Assembly: GCA_012512265.1 (NCBI GenBank)
Contig: JAAZEM010000028.1
Span: 1 to 49,976, forward strand
Length of the DNA: 49,976 nt
Reading direction: 5' to 3'
Origin: Armatimonadota bacterium
GTDB taxonomy: Bacteria; Armatimonadota; JAAZEB01
This document shows positions 35,283 to 43,159 of the stretch, piece after piece; within the stretch, counting starts at the first letter, position 1; each line of letters opens with the position of its first letter. The notes below the pieces were generated by a model. The model made no database searches. It worked only from the letters and a program-made list of their open reading frames with translations, and was not told the DNA's origin. The position numbers and the translations under genes are program-made.

Positions 35283-36704
35283 CTACTCGACTTCAGGAAC
35301 GACCCATACGCGGTCGATCGCCTCGGCGAGCGGCTTGTCGGTCTCAACGAGGACCTGCACCGCCGAGTGAAGGATGTTGGGAGCGAAACGCTTCTCCGCG
35401 GGAGCGGTCTCGCCAGGAGGCAGGGAAACGAGAGTGGCGTTCCACTCCCGTTTCATCACCCTGAGAAGGAAGCGGAAGTGGACGCGGGCCGCCGGGTCCT
35501 TCAGCGCCGCCCCCAGGCGATAGGAGACGCCCGACTTCACCCTGGCTGGCGCGCTTTGCCAGACGCGCTTCCCGCCCACCTGGACACGCCGCCAGCGATC
35601 AGGCGCTCCCTCCTGCAGATAGGAGAGGGTCACATCGGGGTTTTCAACGAGATTGCCCGCCGGTTCCGTAGAGGGCAGCGTAAAATCGAGGTGGGCCGTC
35701 TTGCCCGCGACCAAGGTGATGGGATCGGATACCTGGGGCCGCGAGCCCGTACGGTAGGCAAGCACGCGGTAAGTGCCCTCAGGCAGGTTGCGCAGATGGT
35801 AGGCTCCACGCCATCCGGCCGCCGGCATCTCCTCCGCCGTCACCGCGAGCGTGCCGAACTCCGTGCCCAGGAGCACGATGCGCGCCCCATGGTCATTGCG
35901 CAGAGGGATCTCGGCGGCGGTGACGGTGCCCGACAGGCTGGCGCCCTCGGGCTGCGGCGCCAGGCCCAACGTAAAGAGGGTGTGGAGCAGGTCGGCCACC
36001 ACGCGCGCGCATTCCAGGGCCGCCTCCAGAAGAATCGGCTCCACCTGAGCGCGGTTCGGCTTGGGAGCGGATACGAGGGGAAGCGCCCGCTCAGCCCTCT
36101 CCGCAGCGAAAGCGATCAATCGGTCCATGCGCCGCTGCAGCGCCGTCAGCGCCTCGTCATCGGTGCGCCCCAGCAAGCGCGGGCGGTATCCGGCGATCGT
36201 GATCGCGTCGGTCCGGATCCAGTTCTCCAGCTCGCTATGATGCGGAGTGTTGGGCCTCGCGTGGGGCGGTGCGCCCGAGTCCTCGACCAGGTGAATCAGC
36301 GGGCCGAGCTGGCGGCAGGCATTCACCGGTGTCTCGGTGCGCAGGGCCTGCAGCGCCCGGCGGAAGTAGGCCGGGTAGGTGGCGCGCACTCCGGGCATTC
36401 CATGAGGGGGATAGCGTGGATGGGCAGGGATGAGCAGGTAGTCGTCAGCGTAGAAGCTCCCCAGGTCCTCGCCCTGCTGATCCGGCAGCCAGGAATAGGC
36501 GATGAGCGCCGTCAGGTTCTCCTCGCCGAGCAGCTCCTCCCAGCGCGCCCTCTCTGGGAGCACGGCAAGCGCCGCCTTGGTGATCTCCGCATGGGGGCCC
36601 CACGCCTCCACCCTTTCGGCGCGAGCACCAAGCAGGAGGAGAGTGAGAAGCAAGCCAGCGCACCTCAGCTTGCTGCGGCGGTTTCGAGCCAAACGGTATC
36701 GCAT
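35283..36704 (-). CDS. Zinc-dependent phospholipase C/S1-P1 nuclease-like secreted protein
   Basis: 473-aa protein. The signal peptide should be cut after Ala34, leaving Trp35 as the N-terminus (VEA|WGPHAE). In Bacillus cereus phospholipase C the N-terminal Trp is itself a zinc ligand. The other ligands follow family spacing: Asp in SWLPD, His in IPAHPRY, then HLVED and PPHARP (His, +4 Asp, +6 His), and HSELE (His, +4 Glu). A carboxypeptidase-regulatory-like beta domain (about 270-360) and a C-terminal sandwich are extra to the family. Could cleave phospholipids or phosphodiesters. Start at 36704 preceded by AAGGA. Confidence 0.8.
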   Translation of the reverse strand: MRYRLARNRRSKLRCAGLLLTLLLLGARAERVEAWGPHAEITKAALAVLPERARWEELLGEENLTALIAYSWLPDQQGEDLGSFYADDYLLIPAHPRYPPHGMPGVRATYPAYFRRALQALRTETPVNACRQLGPLIHLVEDSGAPPHARPNTPHHSELENWIRTDAITIAGYRPRLLGRTDDEALTALQRRMDRLIAFAAERAERALPLVSAPKPNRAQVEPILLEAALECARVVADLLHTLFTLGLAPQPEGASLSGTVTAAEIPLRNDHGARIVLLGTEFGTLAVTAEEMPAAGWRGAYHLRNLPEGTYRVLAYRTGSRPQVSDPITLVAGKTAHLDFTLPSTEPAGNLVENPDVTLSYLQEGAPDRWRRVQVGGKRVWQSAPARVKSGVSYRLGAALKDPAARVHFRFLLRVMKREWNATLVSLPPGETAPAEKRFAPNILHSAVQVLVETDKPLAEAIDRVWVVPEVE

Positions 36705-36878
36705 CTCCGGGTGTCCTTGCCTTGCCACACGCACCGGATCATCACATGTCGCCACCCGGTCTATCGCCGGGACTATGGCCAGCCGCGAAATCCGGGCAAT
36801 GGCCGCGGCATGGTCCCTTGTTCCCCATCAGCCCGCGCACTCCTGCCGCCTCCGCCGGCGCCCGAGGCCACCGCGGGC

Positions 36879-39329
36879 TCAACGAGCGCGGGTCTGGAGG
36901 GCGGTCGCGGTCGCCACCGTGATCAGGAAGCTGGCGGCGGCGAGGGAGAGGTAGAGGCCAAAGAGGAACGTGACCGGCCGGTAGGCCATCGTGACGGTGT
37001 GCCGGCCGGGGGGCACGGGAACCGCGCGCAGAATGTAGTTTGCCGCGAGGAGGGGCGCGGGCTTTCCGTCGACGGTGGCCCGCCATCCCGGATAGAACTG
37101 ATCGGCGAGGATCAGGAGCGCGCCGCCGGTCGCCACCACCTCGATGCGCACCCGGCCGTTGCGGCTCTCGACAATCCGCGCCGATTCGGGGCCGGCGGCG
37201 GGCGTCAGGGCGATCCCCGGCTCCTCCTCGAGCAGAGCAACGCGGTCCAGACCGAAACCTTCCTCCGCCATCGCGTCCAGGACGCGCTCCGTGGGCTCCA
37301 CGCGCGCCTGGTGAACGAGGAACGCCCGCGGCCTGGCAAACCGGTTCCGGTAGAGATGGGCATCAGGCGAGCCGAGATGCTCCAGACGCTCGCTCTTCAA
37401 CTCGGTGCCACTGAGCACATAGCCGGCGTTGAGGAAGTCGAGCCCGGGGGTATCGATGCTGCTGAAGCGGAGCCCGTTGCCTGTGCTGACCGGCTTCCCC
37501 TGGTGGCGCGTCTCGACAAACTCGACAAACTCCCGGTAGCGGCGCGGGTACATCGCGTCTCCGCCCTGCACCTCGGGGAGTCCGACCACCAGGTTGCAGT
37601 TGGGGATCATGGCGTTCATGAAGTCATCGCCAGGGGCGGGCAGGGCGATCATCCGGGCGTCGCGGATCTCCTGCCGGAGGAGGCGCAGCGATTCGGTTTC
37701 AAAGTAGAGCATCGCCGGATCCTGCGCCGGGTTGAACCGCATGCCGAAGAGGAAGAGATCCGCAGCGGCGAGCGCCGGCAGGAGGTAGGCCGCGCGCCCG
37801 CGCCCGGCAGTTCCTACGACGGCAGCCACGATGACCAGCGCGGTGGCGAGAAAGAGCAGAATGGCACGCTCGACGTAGGGGGCGACGCCGTAGCTGGCCA
37901 TCTCGCCCGCACAGAGGAGATAGACCAGAGCGACGGCGGTGAGCGCCGCCAGGAAGAACCCGCCGGTGAAATACGCCAGGCCGCGCCGGCGCTCGGGGGG
38001 GAGACCGAGCACGGCATCCGCGCCAAGAGCCCCCAGACAGGCGACCGCGAAACTGAAGACGCCCAGGAGCCGCGCCGGGTTGGAGAGCTGCTTGAACCCA
38101 GGTACCAGATAGTAGAAGGGCGCATACAGCGGCGTGCCGAGCACCATCAGGAGCGTGATCACGGCGAGAAGCGCGAAAAACCACGTCTGCCGGTCACGGC
38201 GCAGCCACAACCCCGCCGCCGCGAGGAGCAACGGCAACAAGCCCAGGTAGCCGCAAAACTCGACAAAGTTGATATGCCCCCAGTAGTTGTAATCGACGCT
38301 GTTGCCAAAGAAGTTGGGGACCAAGAGGGTGATCAGCTGCTTCGCCGGCATCGCGGCGCTGAGGACCCCCTCCAGCGATTGCCCACCCGCGCGGTGGTTG
38401 TAGCGGCCCAGTTCCAGCGAGGGCAAGATCTGGTGAGCGGCCAGCGCGAGCCCAATGGCCCCGGCAGCGAAGGCCGCGACGAGCGAGCGCCAGTCAAGCC
38501 TGCTGCGCCACAGCGCGTAGGCGCCAAAAGCCAGGAGCACGTAAACGGCATACTGCAAGTGCCCGCCTAGCAGCGACATCCCCAACGGGAGCGCAGCATA
38601 GAGCGCATACCGCCTTCCCTGGCCGCGGGCGTATCGCTCCCAGAAGTAGAGGGCGAGCGGCAACCACACCGTGGCAGCCACGGGCGTCTGATACTCTGCC
38701 CAGACGATAAGGAAGCCGCAGAACATGAACCCGATGCCGCCGAGGAGAGCTGCCGGACGGCGGAGGCCCAGCACGCGCAGGAAGAGAAAGGTGAAGGCCC
38801 CCGCCAGGAAGATATGTAGGGCGACGACGTAGCCATAGGCACGCGCTGGATCGATCACGTAGAAGAGCGCGTTCAGCGGGTAGAGCACCGCGGACGAAAC
38901 GTTCGCCAGAAACGGCTGCCCGCAGAAGGAGTCGGGGTTCCAGAGCGGGATCTCCCCGGCACGGATAGAGCGCGCGGCGAAGACACGCCAGGGAAAAAAG
39001 AGGAGAACAGCATCCAGAAGCGGGTTGTAGATCCGCCGGAACTCGGGGAACTGATGGTAGGAGTAGAGGCGCCACGGCTGCAGTCGCAGGAGAATATCCG
39101 CGGGGAGGAGCACCGCGCCGGTGAAGAGCGCGCGCCAGAAGAACGCGCCTGTCAGCGCCGCCAACACCCCGAGGCATGCGGCATCCCGCGCGCGCTCGGA
39201 GCCCTGCTTTACCCCCTCGGAGAGAGGCGGGGCGGCAGGCAACGCGGCCGAGCGGCGTCCCCTAGCCTTGCCGGAAAGTCCAGAACTTGTTCGCACCGAA
39301 GTTCCAAAACCAGACAACGCCGGTGGCAA
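36879..39329 (-). CDS. YfhO-family polytopic membrane protein
   Basis: 816-aa membrane protein of the YfhO family, related to GT-C glycosyltransferases. About 12-13 transmembrane helices are visible between 50 and 520 and one near the C-terminus. The first large loop has LLPADILLRLQPW and IPLWNPDSFCGQPFLAN, the conserved acidic loop of the family. The C-terminal 250 residues are soluble and extracytoplasmic, ending in a beta domain (YPGWRATVDGKP). The family takes part in glycosylation of cell-wall polymers in some bacteria. The listed start is a TTG that overlaps gtrA-like coding sequence by 68 nt; the true start is probably later, near 39242-39296. Confidence 0.85.
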   Translation of the reverse strand: MPPALSGFGTSVRTSSGLSGKARGRRSAALPAAPPLSEGVKQGSERARDAACLGVLAALTGAFFWRALFTGAVLLPADILLRLQPWRLYSYHQFPEFRRIYNPLLDAVLLFFPWRVFAARSIRAGEIPLWNPDSFCGQPFLANVSSAVLYPLNALFYVIDPARAYGYVVALHIFLAGAFTFLFLRVLGLRRPAALLGGIGFMFCGFLIVWAEYQTPVAATVWLPLALYFWERYARGQGRRYALYAALPLGMSLLGGHLQYAVYVLLAFGAYALWRSRLDWRSLVAAFAAGAIGLALAAHQILPSLELGRYNHRAGGQSLEGVLSAAMPAKQLITLLVPNFFGNSVDYNYWGHINFVEFCGYLGLLPLLLAAAGLWLRRDRQTWFFALLAVITLLMVLGTPLYAPFYYLVPGFKQLSNPARLLGVFSFAVACLGALGADAVLGLPPERRRGLAYFTGGFFLAALTAVALVYLLCAGEMASYGVAPYVERAILLFLATALVIVAAVVGTAGRGRAAYLLPALAAADLFLFGMRFNPAQDPAMLYFETESLRLLRQEIRDARMIALPAPGDDFMNAMIPNCNLVVGLPEVQGGDAMYPRRYREFVEFVETRHQGKPVSTGNGLRFSSIDTPGLDFLNAGYVLSGTELKSERLEHLGSPDAHLYRNRFARPRAFLVHQARVEPTERVLDAMAEEGFGLDRVALLEEEPGIALTPAAGPESARIVESRNGRVRIEVVATGGALLILADQFYPGWRATVDGKPAPLLAANYILRAVPVPPGRHTVTMAYRPVTFLFGLYLSLAAASFLITVATATALQTRAR

Positions 39330-39822
39330 TCACTTTGGCGAAGAGATCGGCGTGGGATCCGAAGATGCTCTGCACCAGCGCCTGCCGGTAGACGGTCGCA
39401 AGGATGGTTGTGTTCAGCCCGAGTCCGATCACGCTGATGAGGGCGAAGGTTGCGAACTGGCCGCCGAGGCGGCGAAGCCGACCCGGCTCGGATGCCTGAG
39501 CGCGCTGGGCATCTGGCGCCGGCTCCACGGACTTCTGCCCTCGGAAGGTCCACAGCTTGTGCCAGGTGAAGTTGTTGATGACCGCCAGGGTGAAGGCAAT
39601 GGCGTTGGCCGCCAGGAGGTAGGTGCGCCAGAAAGAGAAGCACCGGGTGAGAATCCAGTAGGTGCCAAAATCGACGAAGAAGCCGCTCAGTCCGACGACG
39701 CTGTAGCGGCTGAACTGGCGCAACGTATCCGACTGGGTCAATGCCGACAAGACCTTACCCTCACCCCAGGCAGGCTCTCGCGCGGCCTGCCTGTCGCTCC
39801 GCGCCTTCGACCACATGGGCAT
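39262..39822 (-). CDS. GtrA-family membrane protein
   Basis: 186-aa protein with four transmembrane helices and the GtrA pattern (RYSVVGLSGFFVDFGTYWILTR, INNFTWHKLWTFR, then NFGANKFWTFRQG at the end). GtrA proteins are thought to flip or supply polyprenyl-linked sugars for surface glycan synthesis. It overlaps or abuts the YfhO gene, and a lipid-linked sugar carrier next to a GT-C-like protein makes functional sense. A G-rich site (GGGGG) lies before the ATG. Confidence 0.9.
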   Translation of the reverse strand: MPMWSKARSDRQAAREPAWGEGKVLSALTQSDTLRQFSRYSVVGLSGFFVDFGTYWILTRCFSFWRTYLLAANAIAFTLAVINNFTWHKLWTFRGQKSVEPAPDAQRAQASEPGRLRRLGGQFATFALISVIGLGLNTTILATVYRQALVQSIFGSHADLFAKVIATGVVWFWNFGANKFWTFRQG

Positions 39823-39890
39823 CCCCCAACCGGTCTCCGAATGCGCAAGAGCGGTGCCACTCGATGGAAGCCCGTTTCCGGTCCGCCAAC

Positions 39891-39923
39891 CAAAAAGCCG
39901 AAGCGGTCAGCCCGCTCCGGCTT
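39891..39923 (-). terminator. Rho-independent terminator after the TPR gene
   Basis: Minus strand: AAGCCGGAGCGG, GCTGA loop, CCGCTTCGGCTT (one G.U pair), followed by T residues giving TTTTT. Lies 43 nt after the TPR stop codon. Confidence 0.75.
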
Positions 39924-39965
39924 GGCGCACATATTAGGGTGCCTTCCACTCCACGCTGGGGTGCA

Positions 39966-40334
39966 TCATTGGAAGTACACAATATTCTTCAAGGCAACTT
40001 CGTTGTTCGGATCCCGCGCCAGCACGAATTGAAACTCGGCCTTCGCCTCGTCGTTCATCCCGAGCATGGCGTAGGTGAGGCCCAGGTTGTTTCGGGCCTG
40101 AAGGAAATCCGGGGCTTCTTCGCGGACCCGCTCGAACTCCGCGATCGACTCATCGAAGAGCCCGCTATAGCAAAGCGCGAGAGCCTTCTCATGCCGCGCC
40201 TGCACATGCCCGGGATCCGCTTCCAGGATACTATCCAGGATCTGGATCGCCTCGTCATACTGCCCGTTGATCCGGAGCTCGACCCCGCGGGCATAACGGG
40301 CGTCCATCTCCTCTCGTGCGGGTTGCGCTCCCAT
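39966..40334 (-). CDS. TPR-repeat protein
   Basis: 122-aa protein of about three tetratricopeptide repeats (ARGVELRINGQYDEAIQILDSIL, HEKALALCYSGLFDESIAEFERV, NNLGLTYAMLGMNDEAKAEFQFVL). No signal peptide or membrane segment. Likely a small soluble scaffold. Both the first ATG and a second at 40307 have AGGAG directly adjacent, so the start is uncertain by nine codons. It has its own terminator downstream and may be read from the promoter at 40642-40671. Confidence 0.88.
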   Translation of the reverse strand: MGAQPAREEMDARYARGVELRINGQYDEAIQILDSILEADPGHVQARHEKALALCYSGLFDESIAEFERVREEAPDFLQARNNLGLTYAMLGMNDEAKAEFQFVLARDPNNEVALKNIVYFQ

Positions 40335-40621
40335 CTCCTGACCCCTTCGGTGCGCCTGCTCTCACCGAGAGAGGCGGAGGCACACAGTACCCAACGCACA
40401 CACCGGATGGCACTTTGCGAGGGTAGACGGGATTTCTTTGCCGGATCATAGGGTTCGTCCGGCCCCACGGCCTCCCATACCCTACAACGACAGCCTATAC
40501 GGCCGACACCCCGCCGGCCACTCTAGAGATCCGCGAAAATAACGTGGGCACCTCTTCATCCGGCCTGATGGCCACGGCGCCAAAGCCCCCCAACTCATCC
40601 CCAAGCGGATCCGAAATGTCG

Positions 40622-40649
40622 TTGCAGTACTAATCACAGTTAGTATAGC
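40622..40649 (+). promoter_or_regulatory. Candidate rightward promoter toward the peptidase operon
   Basis: TTGCAG (40622-40627), 16-nt spacer, TATAGC (40644-40649). Its -10 box overlaps that of the leftward promoter. It would give a leader of about 500 nt. Confidence 0.4.
40628..40645. promoter_or_regulatory. Operator-like dyad between divergent promoters
   Basis: TACTAA-TCACAG-TTAGTA is a perfect 6+6 inverted repeat, AT-rich in a GC-rich setting, inside the rightward spacer and overlapping the leftward -10. Position and form suit a repressor site. Confidence 0.45.
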
Positions 40650-40671
40650 ACGCGCTCAGAAACGTTGTCAA
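40642..40671 (-). promoter_or_regulatory. Strong leftward sigma70-type promoter
   Basis: Minus strand: perfect TTGACA, 18-nt spacer, TATACT with an extended TGC. Start near 40635, about 300 nt before the TPR gene, so it drives that gene through a long leader or makes a separate RNA. Confidence 0.65.
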
Positions 40672-40700
40672 GACGCACGCCTGCCATTTTCGATCCCCCG

Positions 40701-40777
40701 CCGCTGTGGGAAGCCGCGCTTGCTCCTCTGTTCGCGCGCCTATCGCGGAACTCCTCCTTGCCACTTTCCCACAGCGG
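40701..40777. repeat. 12-bp perfect inverted repeat with 53-nt spacer
   Basis: CCGCTGTGGGAA at 40701-40712 and TTCCCACAGCGG at 40766-40777. Unrelated to the REP-like family. May be a stem in the peptidase operon leader or ends of a small element. Confidence 0.5.
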
Positions 40778-41026
40778 GCTGGCCCCACGCGGGCCCCAGA
40801 AAGGCAACCTCCCGCGCGGGTGTCTCAAGGCCCCCGAAGGAATCGCGCAACCCAGGGTGCCCAACCTCTCCATCCGTGCCTATTACGTTCACTCGTGGTA
40901 TCGATGCCGGCCCCCGCGAAGGCGGGCTAACGCGCGGATGTCGCAGAAGCCCCCCTCAAGCTCCAGGCCGCTCGCGCGGGGCTCGCCAGACCAGCCGTAG
41001 CCTATGCGAGCGGCAGGAAGGATGGG

Positions 41027-41134
41027 GCTGGGGCAAGCCCGAAAGGAGAGACGAAGAAGAGATACGCCGGGTGCGCTTGCCCCAGCGCGAGCGCACATTG
41101 GGGTGCCGGGAGCCTGACCGCAACGCCGCTCCCG
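41027..41134 (+). promoter_or_regulatory. Structured leader of the peptidase-glycyl radical enzyme operon
   Basis: GCTGGGGCAAGC (41027-41038) pairs perfectly with 41075-41086 (12 bp) around a purine-rich 36-nt loop. CGGGAGC (41107-41113) pairs with 41128-41134 over a 14-nt loop. The second stem ends 24 nt before the peptidase ATG. It resembles an RNA regulator in form, but no riboswitch consensus is met. Confidence 0.45.
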
Positions 41135-41158
41135 TCTTCACCGAAGGGACGCTGCTAC

Positions 41159-43114
41159 ATGTTTCGTTCTGTTCTGGATGCCATCATCGGCGAGCTGAAC
41201 ATGGGGTCCTGCCTCAGAGATATCGCGAATCACTGGTCGTGCCGGTGCACCGTGCCCGGACCGGGGATGCGCCGCGCCGCGGAGATTCTGAAGCGCCGCT
41301 ACGAGGAGAGCGGGACGACGGGCGCCGAGATCATCCCCTACCCCGCTGATGATCGCACCGAGTTCCTCGATGGCTCGCGTAATCCCCTGGAATGGCGCCC
41401 CGAGGATGCTACCCTGTCGGTGGTCCAGCCGGTGAAGGAGACGATTTGCCGCTACGCCGAAGAGCCGCTCTGCCTCGTCAGCAACAGCACCGCCACGCCC
41501 CCAGGAGGCGTGACCGCTGAGGTCGTAGTGCGCCATGGTCCCTTGCCAGCAACCGCTGTGGCCCCGGGGGAAATGGCAGGCCGGTTCCTGTTCACCGACC
41601 AGCCCGCGGGAACGGTCGAGGCGGCCGCCCGCAAGGCCGGCGCGATTGGCGTGATCTCCGACTGCATCAGCCCGCCCTGGCTGGTGCAATACCCGCCGGT
41701 CCGCGAGCCGGAGGATGCTCCGGACCTGGTGATGTGGACCATCTTCAGCGGCCGGCGTGACGACCGGCCCCTCTTCGGCTTCAACCTCTCCGTCCGGCAG
41801 GGCCGGCGCCTGCGCCGCCTGATCGAGCAATCCTCGGAGCCGGTGCGATTGCACGCGGAGGTGCGCGCCGAGTTGGTCGAGGGCTCTTCCGACTTCATCC
41901 ACGCCACCATCCCGGGCACGGATCTGGCCGAGGAGGAGATCTGGGTGCTGGCCCATCTCTCGGAGCCGGGCGCGCGCGACAACGCCTCCGGGTGCTGCCT
42001 GAGCGTGGAACTGGCGCGAACACTCACGGCGCTGATCCGCCAGGGCGTGCTTCCGCCCCCCCGGCGCACAATCCGCTTCATGCACGCCGTGGAGGTGCAC
42101 GGCTTCCTCCCCTTCATCGACGCCAACCGCGATCGCCTGGGTCGCCAAGTGGTTGCCGGGCTCTGCCTCGATTCGGTGGGCCTGGATCTGGCGCACGACG
42201 GCGGCTTCCTGGTCCTCTATCGCTCGCCCGAACAGAACGCATCCTTTGTCGACGGGCTGATGGAGACGCTGCTCGGTGCCGTGTCCGCAGAGCCGGCGGC
42301 GCGCTTCTCGCGCGACAACTATGCCACCTTCCCCTGGCGCACGGCGCCCTTCTGGGGCAACGATGCCTTCATCTCGGATGGGTTTTTCGATATCCCAACG
42401 CCGCAGCTCACTACCTGGCCCGACCGCTACTATCACAGCTCGCACGACACGCCCGACCGAATGAGCGCCGACACCCTGGGGCGCGTCGGCGCCGCAGCCG
42501 GATCGTTCCTCTACCTCCTTGCCCGCGCCGACGCCGCGGAAGCCCGCTGGTTCGGGCTGCTCGCCGCGGACGACTGGAAGCGTCGCATCTGCCGGGCCGT
42601 CACCGAAAAGATCACCGGGGGGCTGAGCGAACCGAACCCCGCGGCGGCCGACCAGCTCGTGGCCTCCGTGCGTCATCTCGGCCTGCAGGCACGCGATGCC
42701 GTGATGCAGGCGGCACGCTTCGCTCAAGGCGATCCCGGCGCGAATGAGGTGCTGCGCGCCCTTGCGGATGATGTATCGGCCTTTGCGGAGCGCGAAGCCA
42801 TCGGCGGGGCACGCCTGCTGGATCCCACGGTGGAGGTGGCCCGGCCAGCAGCTTCGGCTGGGGAGCCCGATGGTGAGATCGTGGCCCGCCGGCTGCGCTG
42901 GCACGCGCCATCCCCGCAGACACTCTCCCCCGCAAGCCAGGAGCGCCTGGCCGCGCTCGGACCGAATGCCGCGCGCATCTGGCCCTGGATCAACGGGAGG
43001 CGGACGGCACGTGAGATTGAGGAGCGTCTGCGCTTCGAGGGCCAGATCCCGCTGGAGACGGTCGTGGAGTACCTCCGCCTCATGAGCGCCGAGGGCGCGG
43101 TCGAGATCCCCTGA
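41159..43114 (+). CDS. M28/DUF4910-type aminopeptidase-like protein
   Basis: 651-aa cytoplasmic protein with the DUF4910-type M28 peptidase layout. An inserted PA-like domain (about 90-250) is followed by metal-site residues His266 (AHLSEPG), Asp274 (GARDNASG), Glu in HAVEVHG, Asp in CLDSVGLD and His in HSSHDTPDRMS. The family's second His-Pro pair (HxCHP) reads Ser-Glu-Pro here, a departure in the active-site loop. A winged-helix-like tail (TAREIEERLRFEGQIPLETV) ends the protein. AAGGGA sits nine bases before the ATG. It precedes the glycyl radical enzyme by 45 nt in the same operon, so the two may act in one pathway on a peptide-like or amide compound. Confidence 0.82.
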   Translation: MFRSVLDAIIGELNMGSCLRDIANHWSCRCTVPGPGMRRAAEILKRRYEESGTTGAEIIPYPADDRTEFLDGSRNPLEWRPEDATLSVVQPVKETICRYAEEPLCLVSNSTATPPGGVTAEVVVRHGPLPATAVAPGEMAGRFLFTDQPAGTVEAAARKAGAIGVISDCISPPWLVQYPPVREPEDAPDLVMWTIFSGRRDDRPLFGFNLSVRQGRRLRRLIEQSSEPVRLHAEVRAELVEGSSDFIHATIPGTDLAEEEIWVLAHLSEPGARDNASGCCLSVELARTLTALIRQGVLPPPRRTIRFMHAVEVHGFLPFIDANRDRLGRQVVAGLCLDSVGLDLAHDGGFLVLYRSPEQNASFVDGLMETLLGAVSAEPAARFSRDNYATFPWRTAPFWGNDAFISDGFFDIPTPQLTTWPDRYYHSSHDTPDRMSADTLGRVGAAAGSFLYLLARADAAEARWFGLLAADDWKRRICRAVTEKITGGLSEPNPAAADQLVASVRHLGLQARDAVMQAARFAQGDPGANEVLRALADDVSAFAEREAIGGARLLDPTVEVARPAASAGEPDGEIVARRLRWHAPSPQTLSPASQERLAALGPNAARIWPWINGRRTAREIEERLRFEGQIPLETVVEYLRLMSAEGAVEIP

Positions 43115-43159
43115 GCCGGGCCGGAGCGCAACGCCGCGTTCCGAGGGAGAAATGGCGCG

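Larger units (their letters stand above)
40335..41158. other. 824-nt intergenic region rich in dyads and promoters
   Basis: Between divergent genes. It holds overlapping divergent promoters with an operator-like dyad (40622-40671), a 12-bp inverted repeat (40701-40712 and 40766-40777), and two stable stems ahead of the peptidase gene (41027-41086 and 41107-41134). No protein-coding gene or tRNA is supported. A 32-codon frame downstream of the leftward promoter is noted under rejected items. Confidence 0.5.

Noticed and set aside
35229-38570. 1113-codon open frame on the plus strand
   Set aside because: It runs opposite the phospholipase-like and YfhO genes, which have clear family motifs and export signals. 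Its translation is low-complexity Arg/Gly/His/Glu typical of antisense GC-rich codons.
40495-40593. 32-codon minus-strand frame (TTG start) downstream of the strong leftward promoter, ending VAGGVSAV
   Set aside because: Composition looks protein-like, but there is no ATG or GTG start with a good ribosome-binding site and no recognisable homology. It could be a remnant or a leader peptide; not supportable alone.
41027-41086. GGGCAA...GAAAGG...GACG order resembling a GEMM cyclic di-GMP riboswitch
   Set aside because: The GEMM core after GACG (GCAAAGCC and its partner) is missing and the closing stem is in a different place.
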